64,000 nucleotides of DNA from positions 213,987-277,986 of the forward strand of contig JABSOM010000003.1 of NCBI GenBank assembly GCA_013215945.1. The letters are read 5' to 3'. Source of the DNA: Campylobacteraceae bacterium. Its GTDB lineage: Bacteria; Campylobacterota; Campylobacteria; Campylobacterales; Arcobacteraceae. The translations under genes and the position numbers were made by a program. Each line of letters opens with the position of its first letter. Position 1 is the stretch's first letter. Positions 1-8,358 of this stretch are shown in pieces. The notes beneath the pieces were generated by a model, which was not told where the DNA came from, did no database searches, and was given only the letters and a program-made list of their open reading frames with translations.

Positions 1-1049
1 TGAATAAAGTTGATACAAAAGGAACGAAAGAACATTTAGAAAAACTAGGACTTGGGGTGAATACTTTAGGAAACTCGGTGACAGAAATGTTAATTTATAA
101 TAAAAAAATTGGTTTATCTTTAAACAGTTCTTCTGATTCTTTATTAAACAATGTTGATATTTTAAATCAAAATTCAACGGCAGCTGCCAGTTCTCTTGAA
201 GAAACTGCTGCTGCTTTAGAAGAAATAACCTCCACAATTGTAAGCAATTCAGATTCAATAGCAAAAATGAGCGAATATGCTACTTCTTTAACGCAATCTA
301 CAAAACAAGGTCAAGAATTAGCCAATAAAACTATGATAGCGATGGATGAAATTAACAATCAAGTTTCTTCTATTAGTGAAGCCATTAGTGTTATTGATCA
401 AATCGCTTTTCAAACCAATATTTTATCATTAAATGCAGCAGTAGAAGCAGCAACAGCAGGGGAAGCAGGAAAAGGGTTTGCAGTTGTAGCTCAAGAAGTA
501 AGAAACCTTGCCTCACGCTCAGCTGAAGCTGCCAATGAAATCAAAGCGTTGGTTCAAAATGCAAATAACAAAGCCAGCGAAGGAAAAGAAGTATCTTCTT
601 CTATGATTGAAGGATATTCATTATTAAATGAGAATATTATTAAAACCATTGAGTTGATCAAAACAGTTGAAGTTTCATCTAATGAACAAAAAGCAGGCAT
701 AGAACAAATTAATGATGCGGTTAACAAACAAGATCAGCAAACACAACAAATCGCAAGTGCAGCAAATGAAACCTATGATATTGCAATGGGGACCTCAAAT
801 ATATCTAAAGAAATTGTGCAAAGTACCAATGAAAAAGAATTTATAGGAAAAGAGAAAATTGTATTGGAAAATACAATTCCTTCAAATACAAGCCCGAAAA
901 TTACTTTTGCACCTGAGCTAAAAGAACTTGAAACAAAAAATGTTAGTAGAAATAATACAAATAGTATGCAAAAAGAATTGAAAAACTATGCGGGTAATAA
1001 TACTGCTTTTATTGAACAAAAACAAGATGAAGAATGGGAAAGTTTTTAA
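1..1049 (+). CDS. Methyl-accepting chemotaxis protein, C-terminal part (5' truncated by window)
   Basis: The reading frame is open to the left window edge (frame of base 3), so the sensor and membrane parts lie outside. What remains is the cytoplasmic signalling domain: a long coiled-coil hairpin with Ala/Glu-rich methylation helices (near [16 protein letters not shown]) and the highly conserved tip around [19 protein letters not shown], which contacts CheA and CheW. The C terminus, after a low-complexity linker, is DEEWESF, like the xWE(T/S)F CheR-docking pentapeptide of E. coli Tsr and Tar. A GTG at 57 could be read as a start, but the residues before it align with the same region of the full-length paralogue at 11346-13775, so the gene is cut by the window edge. 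Family is certain; ligand is unknown. Confidence 0.95.
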   Translation, partial: NKVDTKGTKEHLEKLGLGVNTLGNSVTEMLIYNKKIGLSLNSSSDSLLNNVDILNQNSTAAASSLEETAAALEEITSTIVSNSDSIAKMSEYATSLTQSTKQGQELANKTMIAMDEINNQVSSISEAISVIDQIAFQTNILSLNAAVEAATAGEAGKGFAVVAQEVRNLASRSAEAANEIKALVQNANNKASEGKEVSSSMIEGYSLLNENIIKTIELIKTVEVSSNEQKAGIEQINDAVNKQDQQTQQIASAANETYDIAMGTSNISKEIVQSTNEKEFIGKEKIVLENTIPSNTSPKITFAPELKELETKNVSRNNTNSMQKELKNYAGNNTAFIEQKQDEEWESF

Positions 1050-1063
1050 CCTTCTTCTAAAAA

Positions 1064-1696
1064 TTAGCGATGTGGTTGGGTGTAAAAATTAAACTTCCAA
1101 CCATCATCTCTTGGGTATTTATCTAAAGAGAAGTTTTTCCAAACTTTTTTGCATATAAATAAACCCCTCTCTTTACCCACTTTTGCAAAAATATGGGCTC
1201 TTCCAAAGTTGAGAGAAACACCTTTTCCATTTGCATACATATATGCAAGATTACAATTGGCTTTTTCATACTTCTTTTTTGATGAAGCTTCATAATATTT
1301 AACGGCTTTTTTATAGTCTTTTTTTACTGTTCTTCCATACGTATATAAATTTCCCATCATATTTAAAGCAGCTGCTTGTCCTTCTTTTGCAAGAGCATCA
1401 AATATTTCAAAGGCACGTTTTGGATTATAATATTTTGTATTTTTATTTAAGTAAATGACTCCAAGATTATATTTTGCTTTTTTATGCTCCAAAATGGCAG
1501 CTTTTTTTAAGTATAAATAGGCTTTTTTATAGTTTTTAGGAACAACATTTCCTAAATAATATGTTTTTCCTAATTCATAATAGGCTTCAACATCTTTTAT
1601 TTCTAAGCGTTTTTTATAATAATCAAAATCTTTTTTATTTATTATGTTTGCTTGCAAAAAAGAAATAATAAATAAAAAAGAAAATAGTAGTTTCAC
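1064..1696 (-). CDS. Secreted Sel1-like repeat protein
   Basis: A 210-residue protein with an N-terminal signal peptide ([16 protein letters not shown]) followed by about four Sel1/TPR-like repeats, recognisable by alternating [35 protein letters not shown] and [15 protein letters not shown] units. Such repeats are alpha-alpha solenoids that mediate protein contacts; no catalytic motif is visible. The likely start is GTG at 1696, which overlaps the stop of the alanine racemase gene (GTGA), so translation is probably coupled to alr. Periplasmic location is inferred from the signal peptide. Specific function unknown. Confidence 0.8.
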   Translation of the reverse strand: MKLLFSFLFIISFLQANIINKKDFDYYKKRLEIKDVEAYYELGKTYYLGNVVPKNYKKAYLYLKKAAILEHKKAKYNLGVIYLNKNTKYYNPKRAFEIFDALAKEGQAAALNMMGNLYTYGRTVKKDYKKAVKYYEASSKKKYEKANCNLAYMYANGKGVSLNFGRAHIFAKVGKERGLFICKKVWKNFSLDKYPRDDGWKFNFYTQPHR

Positions 1697-2715
1697 CTGA
1701 TTTCTTTTTTAATAGAAGGTTTTAATGATGTAAGTATTTCATATGAGATGGTATTATTAATTTTAGCAAGCTCTCTTACATCATTAAACAAACATACTTC
1801 ATTCTCTCCGCACGCTAATGATATATTATCCATTGAGACATTACCTAACAAATTATAGCCTTGAGCTGTCTTATATGCTTTATTAGAGTTATATCTAAAA
1901 AATCCATCGCCATATCCAATATCATAATTGGATACCATCATATCGCAAGGAGCTTCGAAAGTAGAAGAATAACCAATACGTTGTCCTTTTTTCAATAATC
2001 TTGTTGAAATCTTTTTTGCCCAGAGTTCTAATACGGGTTTTAACTTGGGTACGTTAAAAACACTGTTGCTTTCTAAGTAACCATATTGAGCAATACCAAT
2101 TCTGGCAAAATCATCTTCATAATTTTTACTTCTAAAAGTAGCGCTTGAGTTAGCAGAATGAAACTTAGGAATAGCTAAAGAAAGTTTTTCACATAATGTG
2201 AAAACAGTTTTTTTAACTCTTGCGAAATTACGGCGTTGCCAGTAAAAATCACTGGATAATTTGTCTGCACTACGGTGATGAGTGTAAACACCTGTAAGTA
2301 CAAGATTTCTTCTGCAGATACCTAAAATAGCTACCTCTATGTCCTTTTCCTGTATTCCATTTCTGTGCATTCCTGTGTCAACTTTAAGGTGAACCTTCGT
2401 GTTTTTAGGAAGTGTATTGATGTCAGATAAATCATTGATTGTGATGTGAAAAGCATGTGAATAAGTAGGGATATTAGTATCAGCAAGAATTAAGATTTCT
2501 TCAAAAAGGGATTCTATTACTTTGGCTTCATTGAAAAATTGTACTACAGCTTTCGTTATACCGAACTCTTTTGCTAAGGTAGCCATTTCTAATAAACCAT
2601 GTCCATAAGCATTATCTTTATAAACTACTGCAATTTTGTCTTTTGAACCCAGGTGATTGCTAAGAATTTGCAAATTTGCAAAATAATTTTCTTTGATTAA
2701 TACAATTTTTGACAT
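1693..2715 (-). CDS. alr: Alanine racemase
   Basis: A PLP enzyme that interconverts L- and D-alanine for peptidoglycan. The PLP-binding lysine is in [11 protein letters not shown] (Lys33; most family members have KANAYGHG), followed by the TIM barrel with the [13 protein letters not shown] segment, and the C-terminal beta domain contains the tyrosine-bearing motif [10 protein letters not shown] and [12 protein letters not shown]. At 340 residues it is slightly short for the family (about 350-370). The start ATG at 2715 has AAAGG a few bases upstream. The downstream Sel1 gene overlaps its stop codon. The Ala-to-Asp change after the lysine is unusual but outside the essential residues. Confidence 0.93.
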   Translation of the reverse strand: MSKIVLIKENYFANLQILSNHLGSKDKIAVVYKDNAYGHGLLEMATLAKEFGITKAVVQFFNEAKVIESLFEEILILADTNIPTYSHAFHITINDLSDINTLPKNTKVHLKVDTGMHRNGIQEKDIEVAILGICRRNLVLTGVYTHHRSADKLSSDFYWQRRNFARVKKTVFTLCEKLSLAIPKFHSANSSATFRSKNYEDDFARIGIAQYGYLESNSVFNVPKLKPVLELWAKKISTRLLKKGQRIGYSSTFEAPCDMMVSNYDIGYGDGFFRYNSNKAYKTAQGYNLLGNVSMDNISLACGENEVCLFNDVRELAKINNTISYEILTSLKPSIKKEIR

Positions 2716-2780
2716 AAGAAACCTTTTGTTAATAAAATACTGTTTTATGACTATGAAAATAAGAGAATAGCATTATTCTC

Positions 2781-4607
2781 TTATTTAAAGTGATTAAATA
2801 CTAAATCACTGTCTTTTTTATTTAAAACCTCTTGCAATTTTAATGAGTTTGCTGTTTTAATTTCTTCAAAGGTTCCAAAATAGGAAAGCAGTTTTTTTAC
2901 TTTTCCTTCTCCTATTCCTTTGATTTGCAACAAGGATATTTGTTTATCTTCTGTTCTTTTTTGTTTTTTATGAAAGGAAATAACAAATCGGTGAGATTCG
3001 TCTCTTAGTCGTTGAACAAATTGTAAGCGTTGGTCACTTGGTTTTAGTTTCAGTTCAATATATTTCTCATTTTTTCTAAAATGAAGAATATCATGTGCAC
3101 TTCCTTTGGCTCTGTGTGACTTTGCATCAATTTTTTCTTTTGAAATAGCTATGGCTTCAAGATTAACCCCATGTGAAGCTATTAAATCATGTGCCAGTTT
3201 TAATAAAGTAGATCCCCCATCTAAAATCCATAAATCAGGAGCTTGATTTTTTTCAAAAGATTCAATTCTTCTTAAGAGTACTTCTCTCATTTGTCCATAC
3301 TCATCTTTTGCTTCCAGATTATAGTGTCTGTAATCACTTTTAATCCAGCCTTCTTGCCATACAACCATAGCACCAACTGTAGCTTGTCCCATCATATGAG
3401 AATTGTCAAAAGTTTCTATTCTATTAGGTGTCGTTTCTAAAGAAAATAAATCTTCTAATTTAAGATAAATATCTTCTGAGCTTTTAGTAGCTTCCAAGCG
3501 TAATAATTCACTACAATTGTTTAAAGCAATGGTCATTAAAGCATATTTTTTATCTTTTTTAGGAGAAATAATAGCTATTTTTTTATTAAATTTAGAATAT
3601 AAGAATTCTTCTAAATACTCTTTTTCATCTAAATCAATGGCTACTAGTATCTCTTTTGGTAAAATCGGTATTTCATTGTCATAATAATTTACAATAGCTC
3701 TGCTATAGGCTTCATTTAAATCCAAAGAAGAGTTGTCTTCTAAAAAATTGAGTTTAATAAAATCATAAGAAGAAGAGGTTAGTTTTCCTTCTCGTATAAA
3801 TAAACGTACTACCACTGCTTTTTTTGGTCCTGCTTTAATAGCAAATAAGTCAATATTCTCTCTTGTAGCTAAATCCATTCCTGATTTAATTTCAGATTTT
3901 TTGATGGTTTTTATTCTATCTCTCATTTTAAGAGCATCTTCAAATCTAAATTCTTCTGAAAACTTTTCCATTTTAAGTTTTAGTTCTACTATCAGTTTTT
4001 TTTTGTTATATACATATTCCAGCGCTGTTTTTATAAGAGAGGAATACTCTTCTTTTGTTATTTTTCCTTCGCATGGGGCATGGCATTTTTTTATTTGATA
4101 AAATAAACAGGCTTTTTTGCCTTTTACACAGGCTTTTTTTTGCACCAATGGAACCAAATCATAAATAGAAGCCAACATATCTCGAGCCCCAATTGAATAA
4201 GGTCCAAAATATTTAATATTTTTGCCTTTATATACTTTTCGTGTGATTTCCAAACGAGGAAAATCTTCATTATAATCAATATAAATATAAGGGTAGGTTT
4301 TATCATCGCGTAATAAAATATTGTATTTGGGTTTAAGTTGTTTAATTAAAGAGTTTTCAAGTATTAAAGCATCATTCTCATTGGGTGCAATAATCCACTC
4401 TAATGAAACTACTTCGCTAATCATTTTGAAAATTCTAGGACCTAATTTTTCAGCAGGAGCTAAAACAGGGCTAAATTTAAAATAAGATTTTACTCTGTTT
4501 TTTAAAACTTTCGCTTTTCCTATATAAAGAAGTCTTCCATTTTTATCAAAGTATTGGTATACACCAGCAGAGGTTGGAAGTTGTTTGAGTTTTTCTTCTA
4601 AAGTCAT
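2781..4607 (-). CDS. uvrC: Excinuclease ABC subunit C
   Basis: UvrC makes both incisions in nucleotide excision repair together with UvrA and UvrB. Domain order: N-terminal GIY-YIG nuclease (SAGVYQYFDKNGRLLYIGKA, with the Arg of KNRVKSYF and the Glu of NDALILENSL), a cysteine-rich segment, a UVR motif for UvrB binding (EEFRFEDALKMRDRI), the RNase H-like endonuclease domain (TFDNSHMMGQATVGAMVVW, LWILDGGST) and C-terminal helix-hairpin-helix DNA binding (QIKGIGEGKVKKLL). The frame extends to a TTG at 4622, but ATG at 4607 (MTLEEKLKQLP) fits the family N terminus better. Length about 608 residues is normal. It is a single gene, with a long hairpin directly upstream. Confidence 0.96.
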   Translation of the reverse strand: MTLEEKLKQLPTSAGVYQYFDKNGRLLYIGKAKVLKNRVKSYFKFSPVLAPAEKLGPRIFKMISEVVSLEWIIAPNENDALILENSLIKQLKPKYNILLRDDKTYPYIYIDYNEDFPRLEITRKVYKGKNIKYFGPYSIGARDMLASIYDLVPLVQKKACVKGKKACLFYQIKKCHAPCEGKITKEEYSSLIKTALEYVYNKKKLIVELKLKMEKFSEEFRFEDALKMRDRIKTIKKSEIKSGMDLATRENIDLFAIKAGPKKAVVVRLFIREGKLTSSSYDFIKLNFLEDNSSLDLNEAYSRAIVNYYDNEIPILPKEILVAIDLDEKEYLEEFLYSKFNKKIAIISPKKDKKYALMTIALNNCSELLRLEATKSSEDIYLKLEDLFSLETTPNRIETFDNSHMMGQATVGAMVVWQEGWIKSDYRHYNLEAKDEYGQMREVLLRRIESFEKNQAPDLWILDGGSTLLKLAHDLIASHGVNLEAIAISKEKIDAKSHRAKGSAHDILHFRKNEKYIELKLKPSDQRLQFVQRLRDESHRFVISFHKKQKRTEDKQISLLQIKGIGEGKVKKLLSYFGTFEEIKTANSLKLQEVLNKKDSDLVFNHFK

Positions 4608-4631
4608 AGCGCATTCTACCAAAAAAACCCA

Positions 4632-4774
4632 AAAAACCTTTGTAAAGTTGCGCCTTTTATCCTATTTCTGCGTTAGAATTTATTTTTGCTTACTCACATA
4701 CTACAGTATGCTCGCAAGCAAAAATAAATGCTGCCTTGAACTAGAATAAAATTCACAGCTTTACAAAGGTTTTT
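4632..4774. repeat. 143-nt long nested inverted repeat (giant hairpin)
   Basis: The outer arms are a perfect 16-bp inverted repeat (4632-4647 and 4759-4774, AAAAACCTTTGTAAAG). Inside, the arms stay similar over most of their length: ATTTATTTTTGCTT pairs perfectly with its complement, and the apex is CATACT-AC-AGTATG. The whole segment can fold into one long, slightly imperfect hairpin. It lies between the stop of the Crp-like gene (4817) and the start of uvrC (4607), so it may act as terminator, processing site or miniature mobile element. Confidence 0.8.
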
Positions 4775-4816
4775 ACAAAACTAGAATTTAAAACTAGAAT
4801 TAATAGTTAATGCCAC

Positions 4817-5425
4817 TTATTTTAAAAGCAGTATTTTACCTCTTTGTAGTTCTATGAATTGTTTATTTTTTAAGTCTTTTAATACTCTGCTTATTACTAC
4901 TCTTGATGTGCCTAAATGATTGGCTATTTGTTCATGGGTAATGGTAATAGTATTACTTTTATGTGAGCGTAAAAAATCCAGTATGCGGCTATCAAGTCTT
5001 TTAAATTTTATATCTTCTACTAAGGTGGTAAGCGCTGCAAATCGAAGGGTAAACATAGAAAAAATAAATTTTTGATACTTCATTGAGTTAATCATAAGGT
5101 ACTGTATTGTTTCTTTGGGAATCATCCAACCTTTAATATCGCTACTTGCTTCAGCCGTTGCAACTGCTTTTGTTTCTGACAGGGTGCTTGCAATATTCAC
5201 AATGCACTGTTCTCCTTGACAAAAATCATATAAAGGTATGGATTCATTAGTAGAAGTACTAATTGAAAGTTTGACACTACCTTCTATTAAATATAAAGTA
5301 TCTTTACATATATCATCTTCATAAAACAGTATGGTACCTTTTTTTACTTCGACATATTTTGAGCTAGCTTTTATCTTATCAACGTCTTTTTTATCTAAAT
5401 CCCTAAAAAAATCAAATGCTTCCAT
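4817..5425 (-). CDS. Crp/Fnr-family transcriptional regulator
   Basis: A 202-residue regulator with an N-terminal cyclic-nucleotide-binding-type beta-roll (about residues 8-120; VKKGTILFYEDD, LYLIEGSVKL) and a C-terminal winged helix (about 145-200; ITHEQIANHLGTSRVVISRVL is the recognition region). There is no N-terminal Cys cluster, so it is not an FeS-type FNR; the inducer cannot be read from the sequence. Campylobacterota have related regulators of nitrosative and redox stress (NssR type), which is only a suggestion here. It lies downstream of the cupin and ABM-like genes in the same direction with gaps of 58 and 76 bp, probably one operon. The only ribosome binding site is weak. Confidence 0.88.
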   Translation of the reverse strand: MEAFDFFRDLDKKDVDKIKASSKYVEVKKGTILFYEDDICKDTLYLIEGSVKLSISTSTNESIPLYDFCQGEQCIVNIASTLSETKAVATAEASSDIKGWMIPKETIQYLMINSMKYQKFIFSMFTLRFAALTTLVEDIKFKRLDSRILDFLRSHKSNTITITHEQIANHLGTSRVVISRVLKDLKNKQFIELQRGKILLLK

Positions 5426-5478
5426 ATCTTAACTCGCTTTTATTTATTTAATAGTATACAGAGATATATGCTGAATGT

Positions 5479-5498
5479 AAATGAAACTAATTTCATTT
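5479..5498. promoter_or_regulatory. Perfect palindrome upstream of the Crp-like gene
   Basis: AAATGAAA-CTAA-TTTCATTT has two perfect 8-bp arms around 4 bases and lies between the cupin stop and the Crp-like start. Size and symmetry suit a Crp/Fnr dimer operator (autoregulation), but a weak terminator of the cupin gene is also possible. Confidence 0.45.
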
Positions 5499-5501
5499 TT
5501 C

Positions 5502-6122
5502 TTATACTAAATGTCCTGTTTTTACAAAAATAATTGTTTCTTCTTCCACATAAGGAAAATGTTTACTTAGGTGAGGACTACGTGTCCAGTTTCCTTTTTC
5601 ATAAGAACCATGTTCATCTATAAATATACCACTTAATACAAATATTTCTTCTCCACCCCAATGACTGTGTGAAACAAAACGCTCATTCTTGGGCCATTTA
5701 ACCAAAGCTGCATTATCCCCTAATCCCATTACTTCCAAGTTTCCATGTCCTTTTGACCAAAAAGAAGTATTTGTATTAACAATACATTGCTCATCATCAC
5801 TAAAATAATTTTTTTTGCGAAATAATAAACAAGAACTTTCACTTGAAACAAATTTCTCTCTTTCTTTGGGTAGTCTTAGATAAGTACCTTTTTCAAATGA
5901 GCCAAATTCATTAATATACGTGCCTTCAAGTACAAATATTTCAACACTGTTTATTAGAGATGAATCATCATTTTTTACAGAATTTTTATTTATTTTAATA
6001 AGGGCAGTTTCTTTTATCCCCTCTTTTGACAAAATCTTTTTACAGACATTTTTATTCTTTAATTCTTCCCATTTTAATGTATTTGAATTAATTGAGACTC
6101 TTTTTTTATAATTGTTGTTCAT
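5502..6122 (-). CDS. Bicupin protein of the ChrR-like cupin family
   Basis: A 206-residue protein made of two similar cupin halves: EIFVLEGTYINEFGSFEKGT in the first and EIFVLSGIFIDEHGSYEKGN in the second, each continuing into a proline-containing turn (YLRLP, WTRSP). The second half has SHSHWGGEE, a likely metal-binding His/His/Glu set; the first half lacks the histidines, so probably only one half binds metal. This resembles the cupin domain of ChrR-type anti-sigma factors, but there is no sigma-binding N-terminal domain or adjacent sigma factor. AAAGG precedes the ATG. Role unknown; neighbours suggest stress sensing or redox chemistry. Confidence 0.7.
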   Translation of the reverse strand: MNNNYKKRVSINSNTLKWEELKNKNVCKKILSKEGIKETALIKINKNSVKNDDSSLINSVEIFVLEGTYINEFGSFEKGTYLRLPKEREKFVSSESSCLLFRKKNYFSDDEQCIVNTNTSFWSKGHGNLEVMGLGDNAALVKWPKNERFVSHSHWGGEEIFVLSGIFIDEHGSYEKGNWTRSPHLSKHFPYVEEETIIFVKTGHLV

Positions 6123-6180
6123 AATTTACCTTTGTTACTCGTTCTTTAGAAAAACCCTTCAAAAGAAAGGTTTTTAGCCT

Positions 6181-6474
6181 CTAAAACACAGAGTATATTC
6201 TTATTTCTGGGCTTTCTTCTAATAGTGGTGTTAATTCATTGACTACATCATTAGAAAAAATTTTACTTTCTAAATATGCTTGTGCGTTATTTACTGAATC
6301 AAAGCCATGTAATACTTGTACATCTTCATTTCTTATTAATAAGTCTTTTGATTTTGCACCTTTTACTTCCGTTAAAAAGGGTGCTTTATATTTTGTATAA
6401 ACTCCTACTGCTGCTTTTCTGTTTGTTTCATTTATTTTTAATGTAATCTCTAAAAATGTTTTTGACGTGTTCAT
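6181..6474 (-). CDS. Small dimeric alpha/beta-barrel-like (ABM-like) protein
   Basis: 97 residues with the beta-alpha-beta pattern of the antibiotic biosynthesis monooxygenase/ferredoxin-like barrel fold (FLEITLKIN, then a helix-strand arrangement, VLHGFDSVNNAQAYLES, ending EIRIYSVF). No active-site signature can be pointed to, so the fold assignment is tentative. AAAAGGA lies before the ATG. It is first in an apparent operon with the bicupin and the Crp-like regulator. The approximately 300 bases upstream (6475-6773) are very AT-rich and presumably hold its promoter; I see no clear operator there. Confidence 0.55.
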   Translation of the reverse strand: MNTSKTFLEITLKINETNRKAAVGVYTKYKAPFLTEVKGAKSKDLLIRNEDVQVLHGFDSVNNAQAYLESKIFSNDVVNELTPLLEESPEIRIYSVF

Positions 6475-6773
6475 TGTTTTTCCTTTTTTAAGTTAATGTT
6501 TAAAATAATCATTTTCTAAAAATTCTTATTTCACCTGGATTTATATGTAAAAACAATTGTTCTTTTTTTGTTAAGCTTTTTACGATTTAATTATAGAGAT
6601 TTTTTTTATTTTTGTCTGCAACATGTGTTACATAGAAATAAACGATTGGGGTGTAAGATATAAGAGCCAAATTAATGAAAGCATAATTTATGAATGTTAA
6701 TCCGAGTATTCTTATATAATTTTATTTATATATGTTTCTGTTATGATTGCAATAATATAAAAAAAGGATGTGT

Positions 6774-6935
6774 ATGTTTGAGTTAGAGTTTTTTATTTCT
6801 TTGATGATATCAGCAGTAATAGTATATTTTATTAGAAAAAAATTGGCTGCTAGAAAAAAAGTGAAAGAAGATTTTGCACCATTGAGACAAAAAGATATTA
6901 AAAAACGCCTCAAAAAAGAGAAGCGTTTAAAATAA
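6774..6935 (+). CDS. 53-residue single-span membrane protein
   Basis: A short reading frame beginning MFELEFFISLMISAVIVYF: one hydrophobic span of about 18 residues, then a strongly basic tail (RKK, KKRLKKEKRLK). An AAAAGG sequence is correctly spaced from the ATG at 6774 (an in-frame ATG at 6768 is too close to it), and the stop is immediately followed by a strong hairpin. Those three features make it a credible gene despite its size. It lies alone between the divergent ABM-like operon and the convergent outer-membrane gene. Function unknown; the topology is predicted N-out/C-in by the positive-inside rule. Confidence 0.6.
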   Translation: MFELEFFISLMISAVIVYFIRKKLAARKKVKEDFAPLRQKDIKKRLKKEKRLK

Positions 6936-6955
6936 GATTGTTTAACAATCTTATT
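6931..6955. terminator. Bidirectional intrinsic terminator
   Basis: Perfect 12-bp stem (AATAAGATTGTT and its complement) around a single T, followed by T-rich sequence on both strands. It lies between convergent genes: the 53-residue protein on plus and the barrel protein on minus. Confidence 0.8.
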
Positions 6956-7477
6956 TTAGAATTTATATTTTGTTACAAATAAAATATTGTTTGAACTTAA
7001 ATCATTGTCTGAGTTTGTATCTTTGTATCTGTACTCTAGACCTAAATCAAACTCTTTAGTTAAAGCATAATTTACTCCAAGCATTGCTTGATATACAAAA
7101 TATGTCTCATCATTTTCTCCGCTATCAAACTTAGCACTACCTAGTCCTAATCCAGCATAAGGAGTAAAATCAGAATCTAAGTTGAGATTATAAAAGCCAT
7201 TAATCATTAAATTATTAGTTTTGCCAGTGCCATTCACATTAGTATCAACATTTCTCCACTTATTCTTTTCATATGTGTATTCAAGTTCAATATCAAATTC
7301 TTGTATTTTAGTTCCTATTGCAAGAGTTAGTATTGATTCCCCTGAAAAATTAACACCCTTTACATTTGAATCTACACTAGATGTTCCTAAACCTAATTTT
7401 ACATACAACTCTTGTGAAAAAAGACTTGTACTAAGAGCTAGACTTAATAAACTTGTAATCGCTATTTTTTTTATCAT
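6956..7477 (-). CDS. Small outer-membrane beta-barrel protein
   Basis: 173 residues from the ATG at 7477 (AAAAGGAAACAAA just upstream; a longer frame to 7543 lacks a signal). A cleavable signal peptide (KKIAITSLLSLALSTSLFSQ) is followed by alternating amphipathic strands (LYVKLGLGTSS, DIELEYTYEKN, FTPYAGLGLGSAKF, FDLGLEYRYKD) and a C-terminal aromatic (TKYKF), the recognition feature for BAM insertion. This is the OmpA/OmpW-like 8-stranded porin-family pattern. Specific cargo or function cannot be inferred. Confidence 0.8.
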   Translation of the reverse strand: MIKKIAITSLLSLALSTSLFSQELYVKLGLGTSSVDSNVKGVNFSGESILTLAIGTKIQEFDIELEYTYEKNKWRNVDTNVNGTGKTNNLMINGFYNLNLDSDFTPYAGLGLGSAKFDSGENDETYFVYQAMLGVNYALTKEFDLGLEYRYKDTNSDNDLSSNNILFVTKYKF

Positions 7478-7653
7478 TTTGTTTCCTTTTAATTTGTGAA
7501 ATAATATTAAAAGTTCTTTTAAAATAAGCTTAAAAGTTATCACTATAATTAATTTGGTAAAAAAAGAACATTAATAGGTGACTTTTATAGCTGTACTTCT
7601 TTCTCTTATTTGTATATTTTGAAATTATGCTAAAATTCTTTAAAAAGAGAAAT

Positions 7654-8358
7654 ATGCCTGGCCGTTTAGTTATATATGATGATAGACCCTTTAAAGAAGA
7701 CTGTAAAAATCTAATACAATTAGATATGGTACAAAAGCTTACTCCTTCTTACAATATAGCTCCTACTCTTGCTCTTCCCGCCCTTTTAAACAATGGCAAC
7801 TATTTATACGGACATTTTGGTTTTTTACCTTCTTGGGCTAAGGATAGGACTTCTATGAATATAAATGCAAGGAGTGAAAGTATTTTTGAAAAAAAAACCT
7901 TTCGTGAAGCTTTTAAAAGCAGACGTTGTATTATTCCTATTAATGGGTTTTATGAATGGCAAAAAGAAAATAAAGAAAAAATACCTTTTTATGTTTCATC
8001 TTCTAAGAATGAGTATTTAGCACTTGCTGGTATTTGGGATGAATGGTTTGATAAAGATTTAAATATGAAAATAGTAACACTTGCTTTAATTACCTGTGAT
8101 GCCAATACCAAACTAGCTAAAATACATCATAGAATGCCAGTTGTATTAGAAAAACAAGATTTTCAAACATGGTTAAATTCCAGTGATATTCAAGAATTAA
8201 ATAAAATGTTTAGAATATATGAAAGCTCGAATATTAAGATGCAAGAAGTAAGAAAAGAAATAAATAAAGTTTCTTTTAACGAAGTTTCTTGTTTAGATGA
8301 AGTAGATAAAAAAGAAGAAATCAAAGAAGAAAAGATTTCTTCTCTTTTTGATTTATAA
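7654..8358 (+). CDS. SRAP (HMCES/YedK-type) protein with Pro in place of catalytic Cys2
   Basis: SRAP proteins bind abasic sites in single-stranded DNA and cross-link to them through the N-terminal amine and thiol of Cys2. This protein has the full fold: NARSES (DNA-contact Asn/Arg), GFYEW (active-site Glu), and HHRMPVVL (active-site His). The start ATG at 7654 follows AAAAAGAGA, while the in-frame ATG at 7627 has no ribosome site, so the protein begins MPGR where the family begins MCGR. Thus after Met removal the N terminus would be proline. The C terminus is a charged Glu/Lys tail (DEVDKKEEIKEEK). Family assignment is firm; chemistry is open. The gene ends overlapping the convergent GGDEF/EAL gene by 6 bases. 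Confidence 0.9.
   Translation: MPGRLVIYDDRPFKEDCKNLIQLDMVQKLTPSYNIAPTLALPALLNNGNYLYGHFGFLPSWAKDRTSMNINARSESIFEKKTFREAFKSRRCIIPINGFYEWQKENKEKIPFYVSSSKNEYLALAGIWDEWFDKDLNMKIVTLALITCDANTKLAKIHHRMPVVLEKQDFQTWLNSSDIQELNKMFRIYESSNIKMQEVRKEINKVSFNEVSCLDEVDKKEEIKEEKISSLFDL

Noticed and set aside
3901..4306. Reading frames of 60-65 codons on both strands within uvrC
   Set aside because: They lie inside the conserved uvrC domains and have no ribosome sites or recognisable product.
6722..6913. 63-residue minus-strand frame (MRRFLISFCLNG)
   Set aside because: It is antisense to the better supported 53-residue plus-strand gene and has no ribosome site.
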